A DNA stretch of 64,000 bases from an uncultured Bacteroidia bacterium (GCA_902785755.1 CACZZO010000025.1:1-64000), one strand, 5' to 3'; shown: positions 44,028 to 52,569, counted from the first letter of the stretch. Notes: generated by a model from the letters alone, not told the origin. Translations and numbers: made by a program.

Positions 44028-44136
44028 CAATATCAAAACTCACGGAGTCTTATTCCCCTTTTCTCGCATTGCAAATGCTGATACTCGCGGCTCCCGAATC
44101 GCAAATTCAGGAAAACGGGGACTTTCCATAATCTCT

Positions 44137-44586
44137 TTATCTGACAAACCTTTTGTAATACTTATTACGGCCACATAATATGTCAGGAATGTCGCACGGA
44201 GGCCAAACCGATCCCTCGTAACACTCTACATCAGGCAAATCTTTAACATACGCATCGGTTCCGCTTATCGTCCAAACTCTCCAATTTACATCGGCATTAT
44301 TGTGAACCACTTTCCTCACAATTTCACTTATTTCCGTGAAAAACACGATGTCGGATATATCAGGTATGGGCTGTTTGCCAATTTTCTGCCACCCGAAAAA
44401 CTTCACTCCGGCAGCAACTGTGGTATGAATGTAAAAATCCACTTCTTTTAGCGTTTCATCTTTAAAGACACTTATTACATTTCCATTCAATTGATTGATG
44501 TCGTTACAGATATATTGGAAATATCGTTTCCCTTTTTCCGTTTCTATGGAGAATATGTCTCCTTGTTTGATTACAACTCTTTTCAT
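44137..44586 (-). CDS. GDIF-family protein of unknown function, downstream copy
   Basis: 149 residues, no signal peptide. The N-terminus MKRVVIKQGDIFSIETEKGKRYFQYI-type sequence recalls the Imm26-like family, whose members begin with a GDIFxI motif and are often immunity or phage-associated proteins; I hold this loosely. It is a tandem duplicate of 44852-45316. The first 18-26 residues are nearly identical to it, while the rest has diverged strongly (e.g. GVKFFGWQKIGKQPIPDISDIVFF). Has its own -7 box. Confidence 0.6.
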   Translation of the reverse strand: MKRVVIKQGDIFSIETEKGKRYFQYICNDINQLNGNVISVFKDETLKEVDFYIHTTVAAGVKFFGWQKIGKQPIPDISDIVFFTEISEIVRKVVHNNADVNWRVWTISGTDAYVKDLPDVECYEGSVWPPCDIPDILCGRNKYYKRFVR

Positions 44587-44650
44587 GTTTATGGTAATGT
44601 TGAAACTTGTATATTAAAACTATTCCATCTTGATAGGTTTTCATCGGCTG

Positions 44651-44658
44651 CAAAGGTA
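44651..44658 (-). promoter_or_regulatory. -7 box of the GDIF-family downstream copy
   Basis: TACCTTTG on the minus strand, 65 bases before the ATG at 44586. Confidence 0.45.
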
Positions 44659-44738
44659 GGGAATTTTATGGGTTTTGGACATAATATTTTTTGCAGTTGC
44701 CGCAATGCGCCCCATCGGCTGCCGCGATGCAAAACAAA

Positions 44739-44764
44739 AAAAGCCCACCCGAAGGCAGGCTTTT
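44739..44764 (-). terminator. Terminator copy between the GDIF-family duplicates
   Basis: Imperfect version of the 44002-44027 hairpin (AAAAGCC..GGCTTTT). It is part of a ~110-base direct repeat (43984-44090 and 44706-44816) that follows each duplicate. Confidence 0.6.
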
Positions 44765-44851
44765 CAATATCAAAACTCACGGAGTCTTATTCCCCTTTTC
44801 TCGCATTGCAAATGCTGATGCTCTCTGCTTCCGAATTTGGAAATTCGGGTC

Positions 44852-45316
44852 TTACAAATCAGGCATCTCTTTCATGTATTTATTGTAAGCTAAATCTTTA
44901 CCACAAATGACATCCATTATACGACTTGGAGGATAAACTGAACCCGCTTCACATCTGTATCCAGGCAATTCCTTCACGATTTTTTCATTACCGCTAACCG
45001 TCCATATTCTCCAGTTTGCATCTTGGTTTTTAAACACGTACAACTTAGCAGCCATATCAACATCCGTAAAGAAAACCACATTAGAAATGTCTGGCACAGG
45101 ACCATTGCCGACTTTCACCCATCCGTACTGCTTTACTCCAATGGAGATGATTGTATGGAGATAGAATTCGACATCAGTCATGGTATCGTCCTTAAACACA
45201 CGAATAACATTTCCATTCAACTGATACGCATCTTTGCAAATGTATTGGAAATATCGTTTCCCTTTTTCCGTTTCTATGGAGAATATGTCTCCTTGTTTGA
45301 TTACAACTCTTTTCAT
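44852..45316 (-). CDS. GDIF-family protein of unknown function, upstream copy
   Basis: 154 residues, paralogue of 44137-44586. The coding start and the bases just before it (45240-45345) are almost identical at nucleotide level to those of the other copy (44510-44610), so the duplication is recent or the 5' ends are homogenised. Conserved segments in both: GDIFSIETEKGKRYFQYI, FKD, GWVKVGNGPVPDISNVVFF and WRIWTVSG. Lies 43 bases after the stop of the DUF6359 protein. Confidence 0.6.
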   Translation of the reverse strand: MKRVVIKQGDIFSIETEKGKRYFQYICKDAYQLNGNVIRVFKDDTMTDVEFYLHTIISIGVKQYGWVKVGNGPVPDISNVVFFTDVDMAAKLYVFKNQDANWRIWTVSGNEKIVKELPGYRCEAGSVYPPSRIMDVICGKDLAYNKYMKEMPDL

Positions 45317-45358
45317 GTTTATGGTAATGTTGAAACTTGTATTGGTTTGTCGTTTCGT

Positions 45359-46237
45359 TTATTCCACCACAACATTCTTCACTTCCCAAGTCGGGCACTT
45401 ATCTTGCGATGCCTCACTTGTGTACTTGAAAGCAATGGTCACAGCATGGTTGACAAAGGCTGTCAAATCAATCGTTGTGGTAACGAATGACCAACTGCCA
45501 TCGTTGACTGGCCATTGGTCAAATACCAACTCTGACCAATCGGCACTCGCAATTTCTCCATCAAAGTTATTAGACACCATGACATGGATTCTACCTTCAG
45601 GATTGGCGTAATTGATTGCTTGCTCGAATGTCAATACCGCTGAACCAACATTGGACAGGTCAATTTTCGGAGAAACCAACCAACTTTCAGCCTTATATGG
45701 AGTGTTACTCTTAAATGAACTTGCTTTCATGTGCTTGCGGGAAGCGTCATGCGTCCAAACGTAGGTAAGCTCAGAAGGAAGCAATACGTCATGGATTGTA
45801 AACTGGCCTTGCCCATTGGCGAAAGATTCAGAGAAGATTCCCGTTCCCGGTGTGGGAGGCGTGGGTGGCGTATCACCACCTTCAAGCACGAAGTCGGCCT
45901 CGGTGCCACCGCTGTCGCGCAAACCAGCCTGTCCGAAATACTTGCGGAGTTTGCCGTTCACTGCCAAATGCTTGCCCAAGTTGCCCGGATTGTCCATCAG
46001 GTTGACTTGCGTACGTAACGGCTTGCCCGCAGGCAGGTTGACGATGATGCAGTTGGCAATCTCACGGCAAGCGGCATCGTCGGCAATCACCACATTGGTG
46101 GCCAAGTCGAAGGGGGCACTCCAATTGATGTCGGCATTGCTTGTGACCGAACTCAAACCCGCCTTCACGGCACCCACGATATAGCCATGCACCCATGCAA
46201 TAGGCTCTTCACTTTGCAAACCGATACCAGCGGCCAC
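45359..46237 (-). CDS. C-terminal part of a frameshifted DUF6359/choice-of-anchor surface protein
   Basis: 292 residues as an open frame, but it is the continuation of 46165-48021 in another frame. It begins inside a DUF6359-like OB-fold segment (EEPIAWVHGYIVGAVKAG; the preceding residues GSGTADDPYNVAAG are encoded just upstream in this frame). It ends in a choice-of-anchor-J-like lectin-type module (FTIHDVLLP, ESWLVSPKIDLSNV, PTWEVKNVVVE). Restoring one base near 46264-46274 joins the two into an 887-residue protein. Confidence 0.75.
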   Translation of the reverse strand: MAAGIGLQSEEPIAWVHGYIVGAVKAGLSSVTSNADINWSAPFDLATNVVIADDAACREIANCIIVNLPAGKPLRTQVNLMDNPGNLGKHLAVNGKLRKYFGQAGLRDSGGTEADFVLEGGDTPPTPPTPGTGIFSESFANGQGQFTIHDVLLPSELTYVWTHDASRKHMKASSFKSNTPYKAESWLVSPKIDLSNVGSAVLTFEQAINYANPEGRIHVMVSNNFDGEIASADWSELVFDQWPVNDGSWSFVTTTIDLTAFVNHAVTIAFKYTSEASQDKCPTWEVKNVVVE

Positions 46238-48021
46238 ATTATACGGGTCGTCGGCAGTACCACTGCCCGCGGTGTCGGAGGTGTCACACCTGCCCCTTCT
46301 TGAACCGTGATGCTCTGGATTTCAATCGTTCTCGATTGTGAAGCGGTTGAAGTGTATTTAATGGCCACCGTCACATTCTGACCAATAAATTCATTTAAAC
46401 TCGTTTCAACGGTTTGGAAATCATTGAAATTCGCTGTGTTCGGATAAGTCGTCTGCATATTTTTCCAAGTGGCTGAAGACGGGTCATTGCCATAGACGTA
46501 ATCCGTGGAGACTTGCAACGACACATCGCCATTGTCGGCATTCTGATACTGAGCGGAATAGGTCACCGAAACTTTGGCTTCGCTCACATTAGTGACAGCC
46601 ACAGGCGAAGAAATGAGCCAGTCTTCATTGGCATTGGAGCCACCAGAGTAACCCGTCATCTTGGCCGTATGATAATCAATCATCCACGACTGCGGTCCCA
46701 ACACATCGTAAGTCATATAGGTTCCAAACTCCTCCGTAAATGATTGCGTGTAAGGCATAGTTTGCAACTCACCGCCAGTGCCCGGTCCGGGAGGAGGCGT
46801 CGGGCCACTACCTTCTTGGATACAGATGCTCTGCACCTCAATGGTGCCAGCCTTGTTACTATCTGAACGATATTTTACGGCTACACAAACCTTCTTACCA
46901 ACGAATTGGGAGAGGTCGAGTGTGGTAGTAGCGAAATCATTCCAGTTGTTGCCCTCTGTCCACGAAGCGGGAACTTGCGTCCAATTGGCATTGGTCGGGT
47001 CGCCAGAGGTGTAGTCAGAGGAAACCCAAACGGTAACATCTTCATTCACATTGTTGAAATAGCGGGCAATATAGGACATCGTCATGCTGGCACTCGAAAC
47101 ATTCTCCAAAGAGAACTTGGCCGAAATCAGCCAGTCTTCATTTTCATAGTTCGTGCTGTTTTCATAACCCGTCATCTTGGCAGTGCTGTAGTCAATCTCC
47201 CAATGTTGGGCACCCTTTACATCGTATGTCGTGTAGGATCCAAACGAAGAGGCAAAAAACTCACAATACGGCAAGTCATTGGCGCCGCCCGGGACATAGC
47301 CGTCAAACTCCAACTCGCGAGCCGAGCGGATGACGAGTTGCCAAGTGCTGTTGTAAACCGTGGCAATGGCCGTCAAATTGCCAATACCTTGCGGCAGCGA
47401 GTCGTTGGCAAAGTTAGCGTAGTTGCTCGTGCGCACGATGACATTGCTTGAAGGGTTCATAGGATCAATCAAGGTACGATTGCCGTATGTGGTGGGGTCG
47501 GCAAAAGTGTTCTGCTCGGTGAACTTCACATTCTCCAATCGCACCAAACCCGCGAGGTATTTGCCTTGGGTAATCTCATCGATGGTGGCCAAAGCAGGCT
47601 CAATCGGCTTGTTGTTGGCCAAAATAACGATGTGTCCGTCGGCCTCGAAGTTGCTCAACTGGGGCAGGTTGTTGTACATCGCGTAAGTCACATCCTTCAG
47701 GTAGATGCGGACGGAATCACCAATGCGAACACCGCTAACGGCTTCCAAATACAGCTCGATGGCGGCACCTGTGGCACGGTCTTGCATGAAAGCGGCCTTG
47801 TAGAGGTTGCCCGACACCTCGTCGGCAGTGATGATGCCATACACCGAAGCGTCTTCATTGAAAACGGTGCCCGGCTCCAAGGCAAGAATTTCACTGATGG
47901 TGTAAACCCTTCCTATCGGCAGGTCTTGGATAGGCGGTTGCGGATACTCTTTCTTGCAAGCTGTGAACAATGTGCCCACCAAGGCAAGAAGCAGAAATGC
48001 GTTGAATACTCTGTTTTTCAT
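46165..48021 (-). CDS. N-terminal part of a DUF5689 surface lipoprotein (frameshifted)
   Basis: 618 residues before the frame is lost. Lipobox LFTAC with the lipidated Cys at about residue 21 (CKKEYPQPP). A DUF5689 OB-fold-like domain follows (about 40-230: GIITADEVSGNLYKAAFMQD, RIGDSVRIYL), then two choice-of-anchor-J-like modules joined by Pro/Gly linkers (PTPPPGPGTGGE). The true protein continues in 45359-46237. DUF5689 lipoproteins commonly accompany TonB-dependent receptors; here the receptor gene is 112 bases upstream, so the lipoprotein is probably its surface partner. The last ~33 residues (after GVTPPTP) are out-of-frame noise. Confidence 0.8.
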   Translation of the reverse strand: MKNRVFNAFLLLALVGTLFTACKKEYPQPPIQDLPIGRVYTISEILALEPGTVFNEDASVYGIITADEVSGNLYKAAFMQDRATGAAIELYLEAVSGVRIGDSVRIYLKDVTYAMYNNLPQLSNFEADGHIVILANNKPIEPALATIDEITQGKYLAGLVRLENVKFTEQNTFADPTTYGNRTLIDPMNPSSNVIVRTSNYANFANDSLPQGIGNLTAIATVYNSTWQLVIRSARELEFDGYVPGGANDLPYCEFFASSFGSYTTYDVKGAQHWEIDYSTAKMTGYENSTNYENEDWLISAKFSLENVSSASMTMSYIARYFNNVNEDVTVWVSSDYTSGDPTNANWTQVPASWTEGNNWNDFATTTLDLSQFVGKKVCVAVKYRSDSNKAGTIEVQSICIQEGSGPTPPPGPGTGGELQTMPYTQSFTEEFGTYMTYDVLGPQSWMIDYHTAKMTGYSGGSNANEDWLISSPVAVTNVSEAKVSVTYSAQYQNADNGDVSLQVSTDYVYGNDPSSATWKNMQTTYPNTANFNDFQTVETSLNEFIGQNVTVAIKYTSTASQSRTIEIQSITVQEGAGVTPPTPRAVVLPTTRIMWPLVSVCKVKSLLHGCMAISWVP

Positions 48022-48068
48022 ATCGTTGTGTGTTTAATTGTTAATCGTTGATTTGTTTAATTGTTTGG

Positions 48069-48130
48069 CTATCAGCAGTCAGCTATCAGCAGTCAGCAAG
48101 CTGGCTAACGGCCAATAGCCAAAAGCCAAC
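48069..48130. repeat. Short tandem and inverted repeats between receptor and lipoprotein genes
   Basis: CTATCAGCAGTCAG is repeated twice in tandem (48069-48096). It is followed by overlapping GGCTAACGGCC, AATAGCC and AAAGCCAACGGCC words that can form small hairpins. Confidence 0.6.
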
Positions 48131-48133
48131 GGC

Positions 48134-50701
48134 CTACTTCCTAACCGTTATACTGACAAAGAAATTCGTTCCGTACATATAGGAAACCTTGTCGGGGAAC
48201 ATGTCGGGGTTGTTGGCGTTGAAACGGAGTTGCTCATAGCCATAAAGGATGGTGCTCTTGTTGTTGAGCAAGTTGTTGACGCTCAAGTTGAAGAGGAAAT
48301 AATACCCTTTGTAACGCTTCGAGAAACCGCCGTAGAAGTCGAGGGTGAAGGCGGGCTTCAGCGGGGCTTCGTCCAGGACAAGAGGAATGCGGATGTCGCC
48401 TTGGGCGTAGTGCAACATGCCTTCCTCGGTGTGGTTATATGGGTTCACGTCAAAGTACATATTGGCCATATAGTTTCCGTTGAGGCTCACCCACCAGTAT
48501 TTCGGCGAGTTATATTTGATGCCCAACGAGGCCACGGTTTCAGGTCCAGCGGAAACATGGTAGTCCTTCAGGTAAGCCACGCTGTTTTGGATGTAAGCCG
48601 TGGTGTTGTTGTCGTCATAGACCGAGAAAATCGGGTTGTTGTCATACGCATGGATGCCGTTGGCCGCTGCCGCCTGCAAGGTGATGGTCGGGGTGACGTT
48701 CCACTCCGCACCCATTTCCACGCCGATGCTCTTTTGGTTGATGTCGGTCATGATGAAGTTGATGAATTCGCTGGTGTAAGAGTTGGCGCTGGTGGTGGTG
48801 TTCTGGAACACGTTTTCGCAATAGAAGCTGCGGTTCCAGATGAGGTTTCTGTAAGCGTAGTGATAACCAGTCAAACGGAACTTGAACTCGGGCGAGCGAT
48901 AGAGGTAACTCAAATCCATAGCCAAAATGCGCTCGCTCTTGAGGTCGCCTTCCACAACGGTATGGCGGGTGCGCGGCGAAATGTAAATGTCCCTGAACTG
49001 TGGGGCTTGGGTCATTAAGGCCATATTGGCCACAAGGTGGTTACGTCCGTTGATGGCATAGGTCACACCAGCCTTCAAACTTGGGTCGAAGAAGTTGTGC
49101 ATCTTGTCCTTGCCGTAGGAATTGTCGGCGAAAGAGCCGCTTTTCCACAAGCCTTCACGCCAGATTTGGGTGAACTCGGCCTGCAAGCCCAAATAAAGGT
49201 CGAAGTTGCCGACGAGCCAGTCGATTTGGTCCCAAATGCGGCCATAGTTGCGGTTGGCGTAGTAGTTGTAGCCGATGATGTCGCCCACCTTGGCCACATG
49301 GTTGGGATTGAGCAGGTTGGTTTGGCACTCGTCGGATTCGAGGTTTTCGGCATACTTATTAATATCATAGTAGTAATCGCCGCCAAGCAGGTCGTTGATG
49401 CTTTCGTAGTAATGCGTCCGCGAAGCACTCACTGCGAAGCCGCCCGTCATGATCAAGTTGGGCAAGAACTCATGCTTGAAATAGGTGGCGTTGCCCATTT
49501 GGCGCTTGTCGTAGTGACGCTCCGCAAGGATGTACTTGGAGGCTTTGCCCGTAACCGTATTGCCTTCTTGACCATTGGCGTTCTGCACGGTGAAGAGGTG
49601 GTTACGATTAGCGTTGTACAAGGCATCCCAATCGATTTGCGTGACCTTCGGGTCGCGGTTCATCCAAATGGCAAACTGGTTTTCTATTTCCGCCGTGCTG
49701 TGGGCGTTGGTTTCATAATAACTTGGCAGGTTCTTGTAATAGTCGGGACGCGGGTCTTTGGCCTCACCCCATTCGAGCGAAGTCTGGCTGCCCGGACCGC
49801 TGAAATAGTATATCGAAGTGTTGAACTCGGTGCGTTTGTTGGGCGTCCAATACCAAGTGAGTTGCGCCATGGGCTGATGATAGGTGCTCACGCGCGAGTT
49901 GCGGATGACCTGCTTGCCGTTGGCATCCACCGTCTGATAGCCCCAATTGGGGTTATAATAGTTCGTGCCGACGAGGTCGTAAATCTCTTGCACCACGGGA
50001 GCCGAACCGCCACGTTGCGAGGGTGCGCCAAACACGGTGAGGTCGAGGCTGTGTTTGTCGTTGATTTTCTTCTCCACGGAGAGGAAGTAACTGTAGGCCT
50101 GATAGAAAGTGCCCTCGGTATAGCCCTTGCCCGCATAACGCCCGCTTGCGGCAGCCATCATATACCAGCCGTTGCCCATCTCGCCCGTGCCGATGGAGGC
50201 CATGGCGCGGTGGTTGTAGGAACGGTTGCTGAAGGCATAACTCAGCGAAACCTGCTTGCGATACTGCGAGGCGCGTGTTGAATAAGCTGTGAGGCCACCG
50301 AGACCGCCAAAGCCCGCACCCGTCCTGCCGAGGCCTTCAACGAGAATCGAGTTGCGGAAAGCGTCGTTCAGTCCGCCCCAATTGGAGAAGACGGGACGTC
50401 CCGTCTCAGGGTCATTCATCAGGATGCCGTTGATCATCACATCGCTGTACTTCGAGTCATTGCCGCGCACACGGTAGCGCAGCGAGCCAAAGTTGTAGGC
50501 CGCGATGCTATTGAAAACGTCACGCGACGAGTTGAGCAAAGTCGAGGCATCGTTGACCGAGGTGGATGTTTCCTCGAAGTCGGAATCCATCAGGATCACC
50601 GTCGGCACTTCGTTCTGATTGAGGTCAGTAGTGTCGATAGTTTGAGCCGTCATTCGCCCAACCAGCAACACTGCGACCGTTAAAAATAGAAATTTCTTCA
50701 T
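48134..50701 (-). CDS. TonB-dependent outer-membrane receptor
   Basis: 855 residues. Signal peptide MKKFLFLTVAVLLVGRMTAQ. There is no carboxypeptidase-like N-terminal extension of SusC type. The plug region follows directly (DVFNSIAAYNFGSLRYRVRGND, GLGRTGAGFGGLGG), then a barrel rich in aromatic strands, ending in FFVSITVRK. Imports a ligand through the outer membrane with TonB energy. The partner DUF5689 lipoprotein is next in the same direction. Together with the exported endonuclease/phosphatase at 60517, it suggests nucleic-acid or organophosphate use, which is inferred from partner families only. Confidence 0.88.
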   Translation of the reverse strand: MKKFLFLTVAVLLVGRMTAQTIDTTDLNQNEVPTVILMDSDFEETSTSVNDASTLLNSSRDVFNSIAAYNFGSLRYRVRGNDSKYSDVMINGILMNDPETGRPVFSNWGGLNDAFRNSILVEGLGRTGAGFGGLGGLTAYSTRASQYRKQVSLSYAFSNRSYNHRAMASIGTGEMGNGWYMMAAASGRYAGKGYTEGTFYQAYSYFLSVEKKINDKHSLDLTVFGAPSQRGGSAPVVQEIYDLVGTNYYNPNWGYQTVDANGKQVIRNSRVSTYHQPMAQLTWYWTPNKRTEFNTSIYYFSGPGSQTSLEWGEAKDPRPDYYKNLPSYYETNAHSTAEIENQFAIWMNRDPKVTQIDWDALYNANRNHLFTVQNANGQEGNTVTGKASKYILAERHYDKRQMGNATYFKHEFLPNLIMTGGFAVSASRTHYYESINDLLGGDYYYDINKYAENLESDECQTNLLNPNHVAKVGDIIGYNYYANRNYGRIWDQIDWLVGNFDLYLGLQAEFTQIWREGLWKSGSFADNSYGKDKMHNFFDPSLKAGVTYAINGRNHLVANMALMTQAPQFRDIYISPRTRHTVVEGDLKSERILAMDLSYLYRSPEFKFRLTGYHYAYRNLIWNRSFYCENVFQNTTTSANSYTSEFINFIMTDINQKSIGVEMGAEWNVTPTITLQAAAANGIHAYDNNPIFSVYDDNNTTAYIQNSVAYLKDYHVSAGPETVASLGIKYNSPKYWWVSLNGNYMANMYFDVNPYNHTEEGMLHYAQGDIRIPLVLDEAPLKPAFTLDFYGGFSKRYKGYYFLFNLSVNNLLNNKSTILYGYEQLRFNANNPDMFPDKVSYMYGTNFFVSITVRK

Positions 50702-50748
50702 ATTGAACTTGTTATGATTTTCATCGTTACAAAAGTGAAATTAACGGG

Positions 50749-50756
50749 CAAATGTA
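50749..50756 (-). promoter_or_regulatory. -7 box of the receptor gene
   Basis: TACATTTG on the minus strand, 48 bases before the ATG at 50701. A degenerate copy of this whole promoter region is found at 52089-52200. Confidence 0.45.
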
Positions 50757-50915
50757 GGAAAAAGATTGATGGGTTGGGAATTTTTTGTTGGGATTTTTGG
50801 GAAAAGCCGAAAGAAATCTTCTTTTCAAACCAAAGACACGCCCAAACAATGATTTAACAAGTTGAAGATTCATCCCAAAAATGTTGGAATGTTGGCGACA
50901 AAACGAAAATCTTTG

Positions 50916-50923
50916 TATTTTTG
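50916..50923 (+). promoter_or_regulatory. -7 box of the Rpn nuclease gene
   Basis: TATTTTTG on the plus strand, 29 bases before the ATG at 50952. Confidence 0.6.
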
Positions 50924-50951
50924 CCGTATCAATCCTAAAACAACCCCCAAG

Positions 50952-51953
50952 ATGGACGACAACAGACTCATCAGATTCGACTGGGCTGCGAAGCGTATGT
51001 TGCGCGACAAGGCCAACTTCGGCGTGCTCGAAGGCTTGGTTACCGTGCTCCTCAACGAGCCTATCCACATCGTGGAACTGCTGGAAAGCGAGAGCAACCA
51101 AGACGACCCGCAGGACAAGTTCAACCGCGTTGACATCAAAGCCAAGAACAGCAAGGGTGAAATCATCATCGTCGAGATACAGCAGACGCGCGAGTTGTAC
51201 TACCTTGAGCGCATCCTCTATGGCGTGGCGCGCACCATCACCGAGCACATCGAATTAGGCAAGGAATACGACCACGTGAAGAAAGTCTATTCCATCAACA
51301 TCCTCTATTTCGACCTCGGCAAAGGCAAGGATTACCTCTACCACGGCACCACTACGTTCCGAGGAGTACACACCAACGATATCTTGGAAATCACGACCAA
51401 AGACGAGAACGCCTTGCGAATGAGGACCCCCGAAGAGATTTTCCCCGAATATTTCCTTATCCGAGTGAACGAGTTCAACGCCGTTGCCAAGACCCCACTT
51501 GAGGAGTGGCTCGACTACCTGAAGAACGCCCACATCAAGGAAGACACCACGGCACCAGGATTGCAGGAAGCTCGGAAGAAGTTGCAGTATCTGAAAATGG
51601 ACAGCGAGGAGCGGAAAGCCTATCAGCGTCAGATGGAGAATTATATGTACCAAGACAGCGTCTTTGCTGCTGCACATTTGGATGGCTGGACAGAAGGCAA
51701 AGCGCAAGGCGTGGCAGCAGGATTAGAGGAAGGGATGGCCAAAGGCAGAGCAGAAGGGATGGCCAAAGGTAGAGCAGAAGGGATGGCCAAAGGTAGAGCA
51801 GAAGGTAGAGCAGAAGGTAGAGCAGAAGGTAGAGCAGAAGGTAGAGCAGAAGCCAACCTCGAAACTGCCCGCAAGCTGAAAGCCATAGGCGTGGATTTGG
51901 AGGTTATCGCAAAAGGGACAGGATTAACGGTTGAAGAAATCAGCAGACTTTGA
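50952..51953 (+). CDS. Rpn-family recombination-promoting nuclease / PD-(D/E)xK transposase-like
   Basis: 333 residues from the ATG at 50952 (MDDNRLIRFDWAAKRML). A PD-(D/E)xK nuclease core is visible: FDWAAKRMLRDKANF, then D..KAKNSKGEIIIVEIQQTRE with the catalytic Asp and the E-x-Q near residues 75-95, and RILYGVARTITEHI. Family members nick DNA and promote RecA-independent recombination. The C-terminal tail is a Gly-Arg-Ala-Glu repeat encoded by a minisatellite (51729-51848). Flanked by copies of the neighbouring receptor gene's 5' end. No terminal inverted repeats seen. Confidence 0.9.
   Translation: MDDNRLIRFDWAAKRMLRDKANFGVLEGLVTVLLNEPIHIVELLESESNQDDPQDKFNRVDIKAKNSKGEIIIVEIQQTRELYYLERILYGVARTITEHIELGKEYDHVKKVYSINILYFDLGKGKDYLYHGTTTFRGVHTNDILEITTKDENALRMRTPEEIFPEYFLIRVNEFNAVAKTPLEEWLDYLKNAHIKEDTTAPGLQEARKKLQYLKMDSEERKAYQRQMENYMYQDSVFAAAHLDGWTEGKAQGVAAGLEEGMAKGRAEGMAKGRAEGMAKGRAEGRAEGRAEGRAEGRAEANLETARKLKAIGVDLEVIAKGTGLTVEEISRL
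51729..51848 (+). repeat. In-frame coding minisatellite in the Rpn gene
   Basis: Three 24-base units (encoding EGMAKGRA) followed by four 12-base units (encoding EGRA), 120 bases in all and nearly free of substitutions. Gain or loss of units keeps the frame. Confidence 0.95.
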
Positions 51954-52001
51954 GGTTGTGTTTTTGACACAAAGAAAGACAAAACCACTTTTGCCGCCTA
52001 A

Positions 52002-52088
52002 TCATAATGCAAAAGCCGTGTCAACGACTTGGAGTTGCACCTTTGCCATCAGCATCGCCGAGACCACTAACAGTAGGAATTTCTTCAT
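52002..52088 (-). pseudogene. Remnant of a TonB-dependent receptor 5' end
   Basis: A 28-codon open frame beginning MKKFLLLVVSAMLMA aligns with the start of the receptor at 50701, including VDT after the signal peptide, and then stops. The DNA upstream (52089-52200) matches the receptor's promoter region (50702-50815), including ATTTTTTGTTGGGATTTTTG. The rest of the interval 51954-52221 holds a copy of the endonuclease leader word TTTTGCCGCCTAATCAT at 51990. Confidence 0.65.
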
Positions 52089-52221
52089 ATTGAATGTATT
52101 ATGATTTTTCATTGCTTTTAACAAAAGGAATTTAACGGGGTAATGTAGAAAAAAGATTGATGGAGGGAATTTTTTGTTGGGATTTTTGGGAAAAAAGAAA
52201 TCTACAATTTCAATCCATTAA

Positions 52222-52464
52222 TTATTTCCATCCCATCTGTTTGCGAATCTCTACACACACTTCATCAAATCGTTCTTGCTCTTTGACCCATTCAGGGAGG
52301 TCACAATTCATCCAACCAATCACTTTCAACATTTCATCGTGGATTTCTTCCACTCTATCCAAATTCCAACAAATTGATTCATTATGAAATATCCTGTTTC
52401 GGAAACGTCGAAATAAGTTCAAAGGGGTTGAAACGTTTTCAAAAAATTGCTTGCTACCTTCCAT
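52222..52464 (-). CDS. Small HEPN-like protein, possibly a truncated Abi-type gene
   Basis: 80 residues. FRRFRNRIFHNE contains the R-x4-H signature of HEPN RNases (RNRIFH, residues 22-27). It is surrounded by helices as in the C-terminal half of Abi-like proteins, and the end (DEVCVEIRKQMGWK) looks complete. It is much shorter than a full HEPN domain protein, so either a fragment or a minimal version. Placed downstream of the SIR2-HerA-KTSC genes in the same direction, with its own upstream -7 box and hairpin leader. Confidence 0.5.
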   Translation of the reverse strand: MEGSKQFFENVSTPLNLFRRFRNRIFHNESICWNLDRVEEIHDEMLKVIGWMNCDLPEWVKEQERFDEVCVEIRKQMGWK

Positions 52465-52472
52465 TTTATTTG

Positions 52473-52545
52473 TACTTTTGCCTCGCAGTCCCGGGCGTTC
52501 CTCTCCCAGATATTCAGATGCTGGTGATGAATCCGGGTTTTTTAT
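52473..52545 (+). ncRNA. Possible small RNA antisense to the HEPN-like gene leader
   Basis: TACTTTTG box at 52473-52480 on the plus strand. It is followed by a 48-base region closed by CCCGG/CCGGG (52490-52537) with inner CCAG/CTGG and ATTC/GAAT pairs, and six T at 52538. This is the layout of a very short terminated transcript. The same hairpin would form in the minus-strand leader of 52222-52464. Confidence 0.35.
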
Positions 52546-52561
52546 TGCCTTTTTGTGATTG

Positions 52562-52569
52562 CAAAAATA
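52562..52569 (-). promoter_or_regulatory. -7 box upstream of the HEPN-like gene
   Basis: TATTTTTG on the minus strand, 98 bases before the ATG at 52464. The interval 52570-52757 shows no gene. Confidence 0.4.

Noticed and set aside
48069..48096. Tandem 14-base repeat considered as a CRISPR or iteron start
   Set aside because: Only two adjacent copies with no spacers and no Cas genes.
49037..50281. 414-codon open frame opposite the TonB-dependent receptor
   Set aside because: Val/Ala/His-rich antisense shadow without promoter or signal sequence.
50952..51953. Rpn gene considered as a complete insertion sequence
   Set aside because: No terminal inverted repeats or short target duplications seen; the flanking direct copies derive from the receptor gene.
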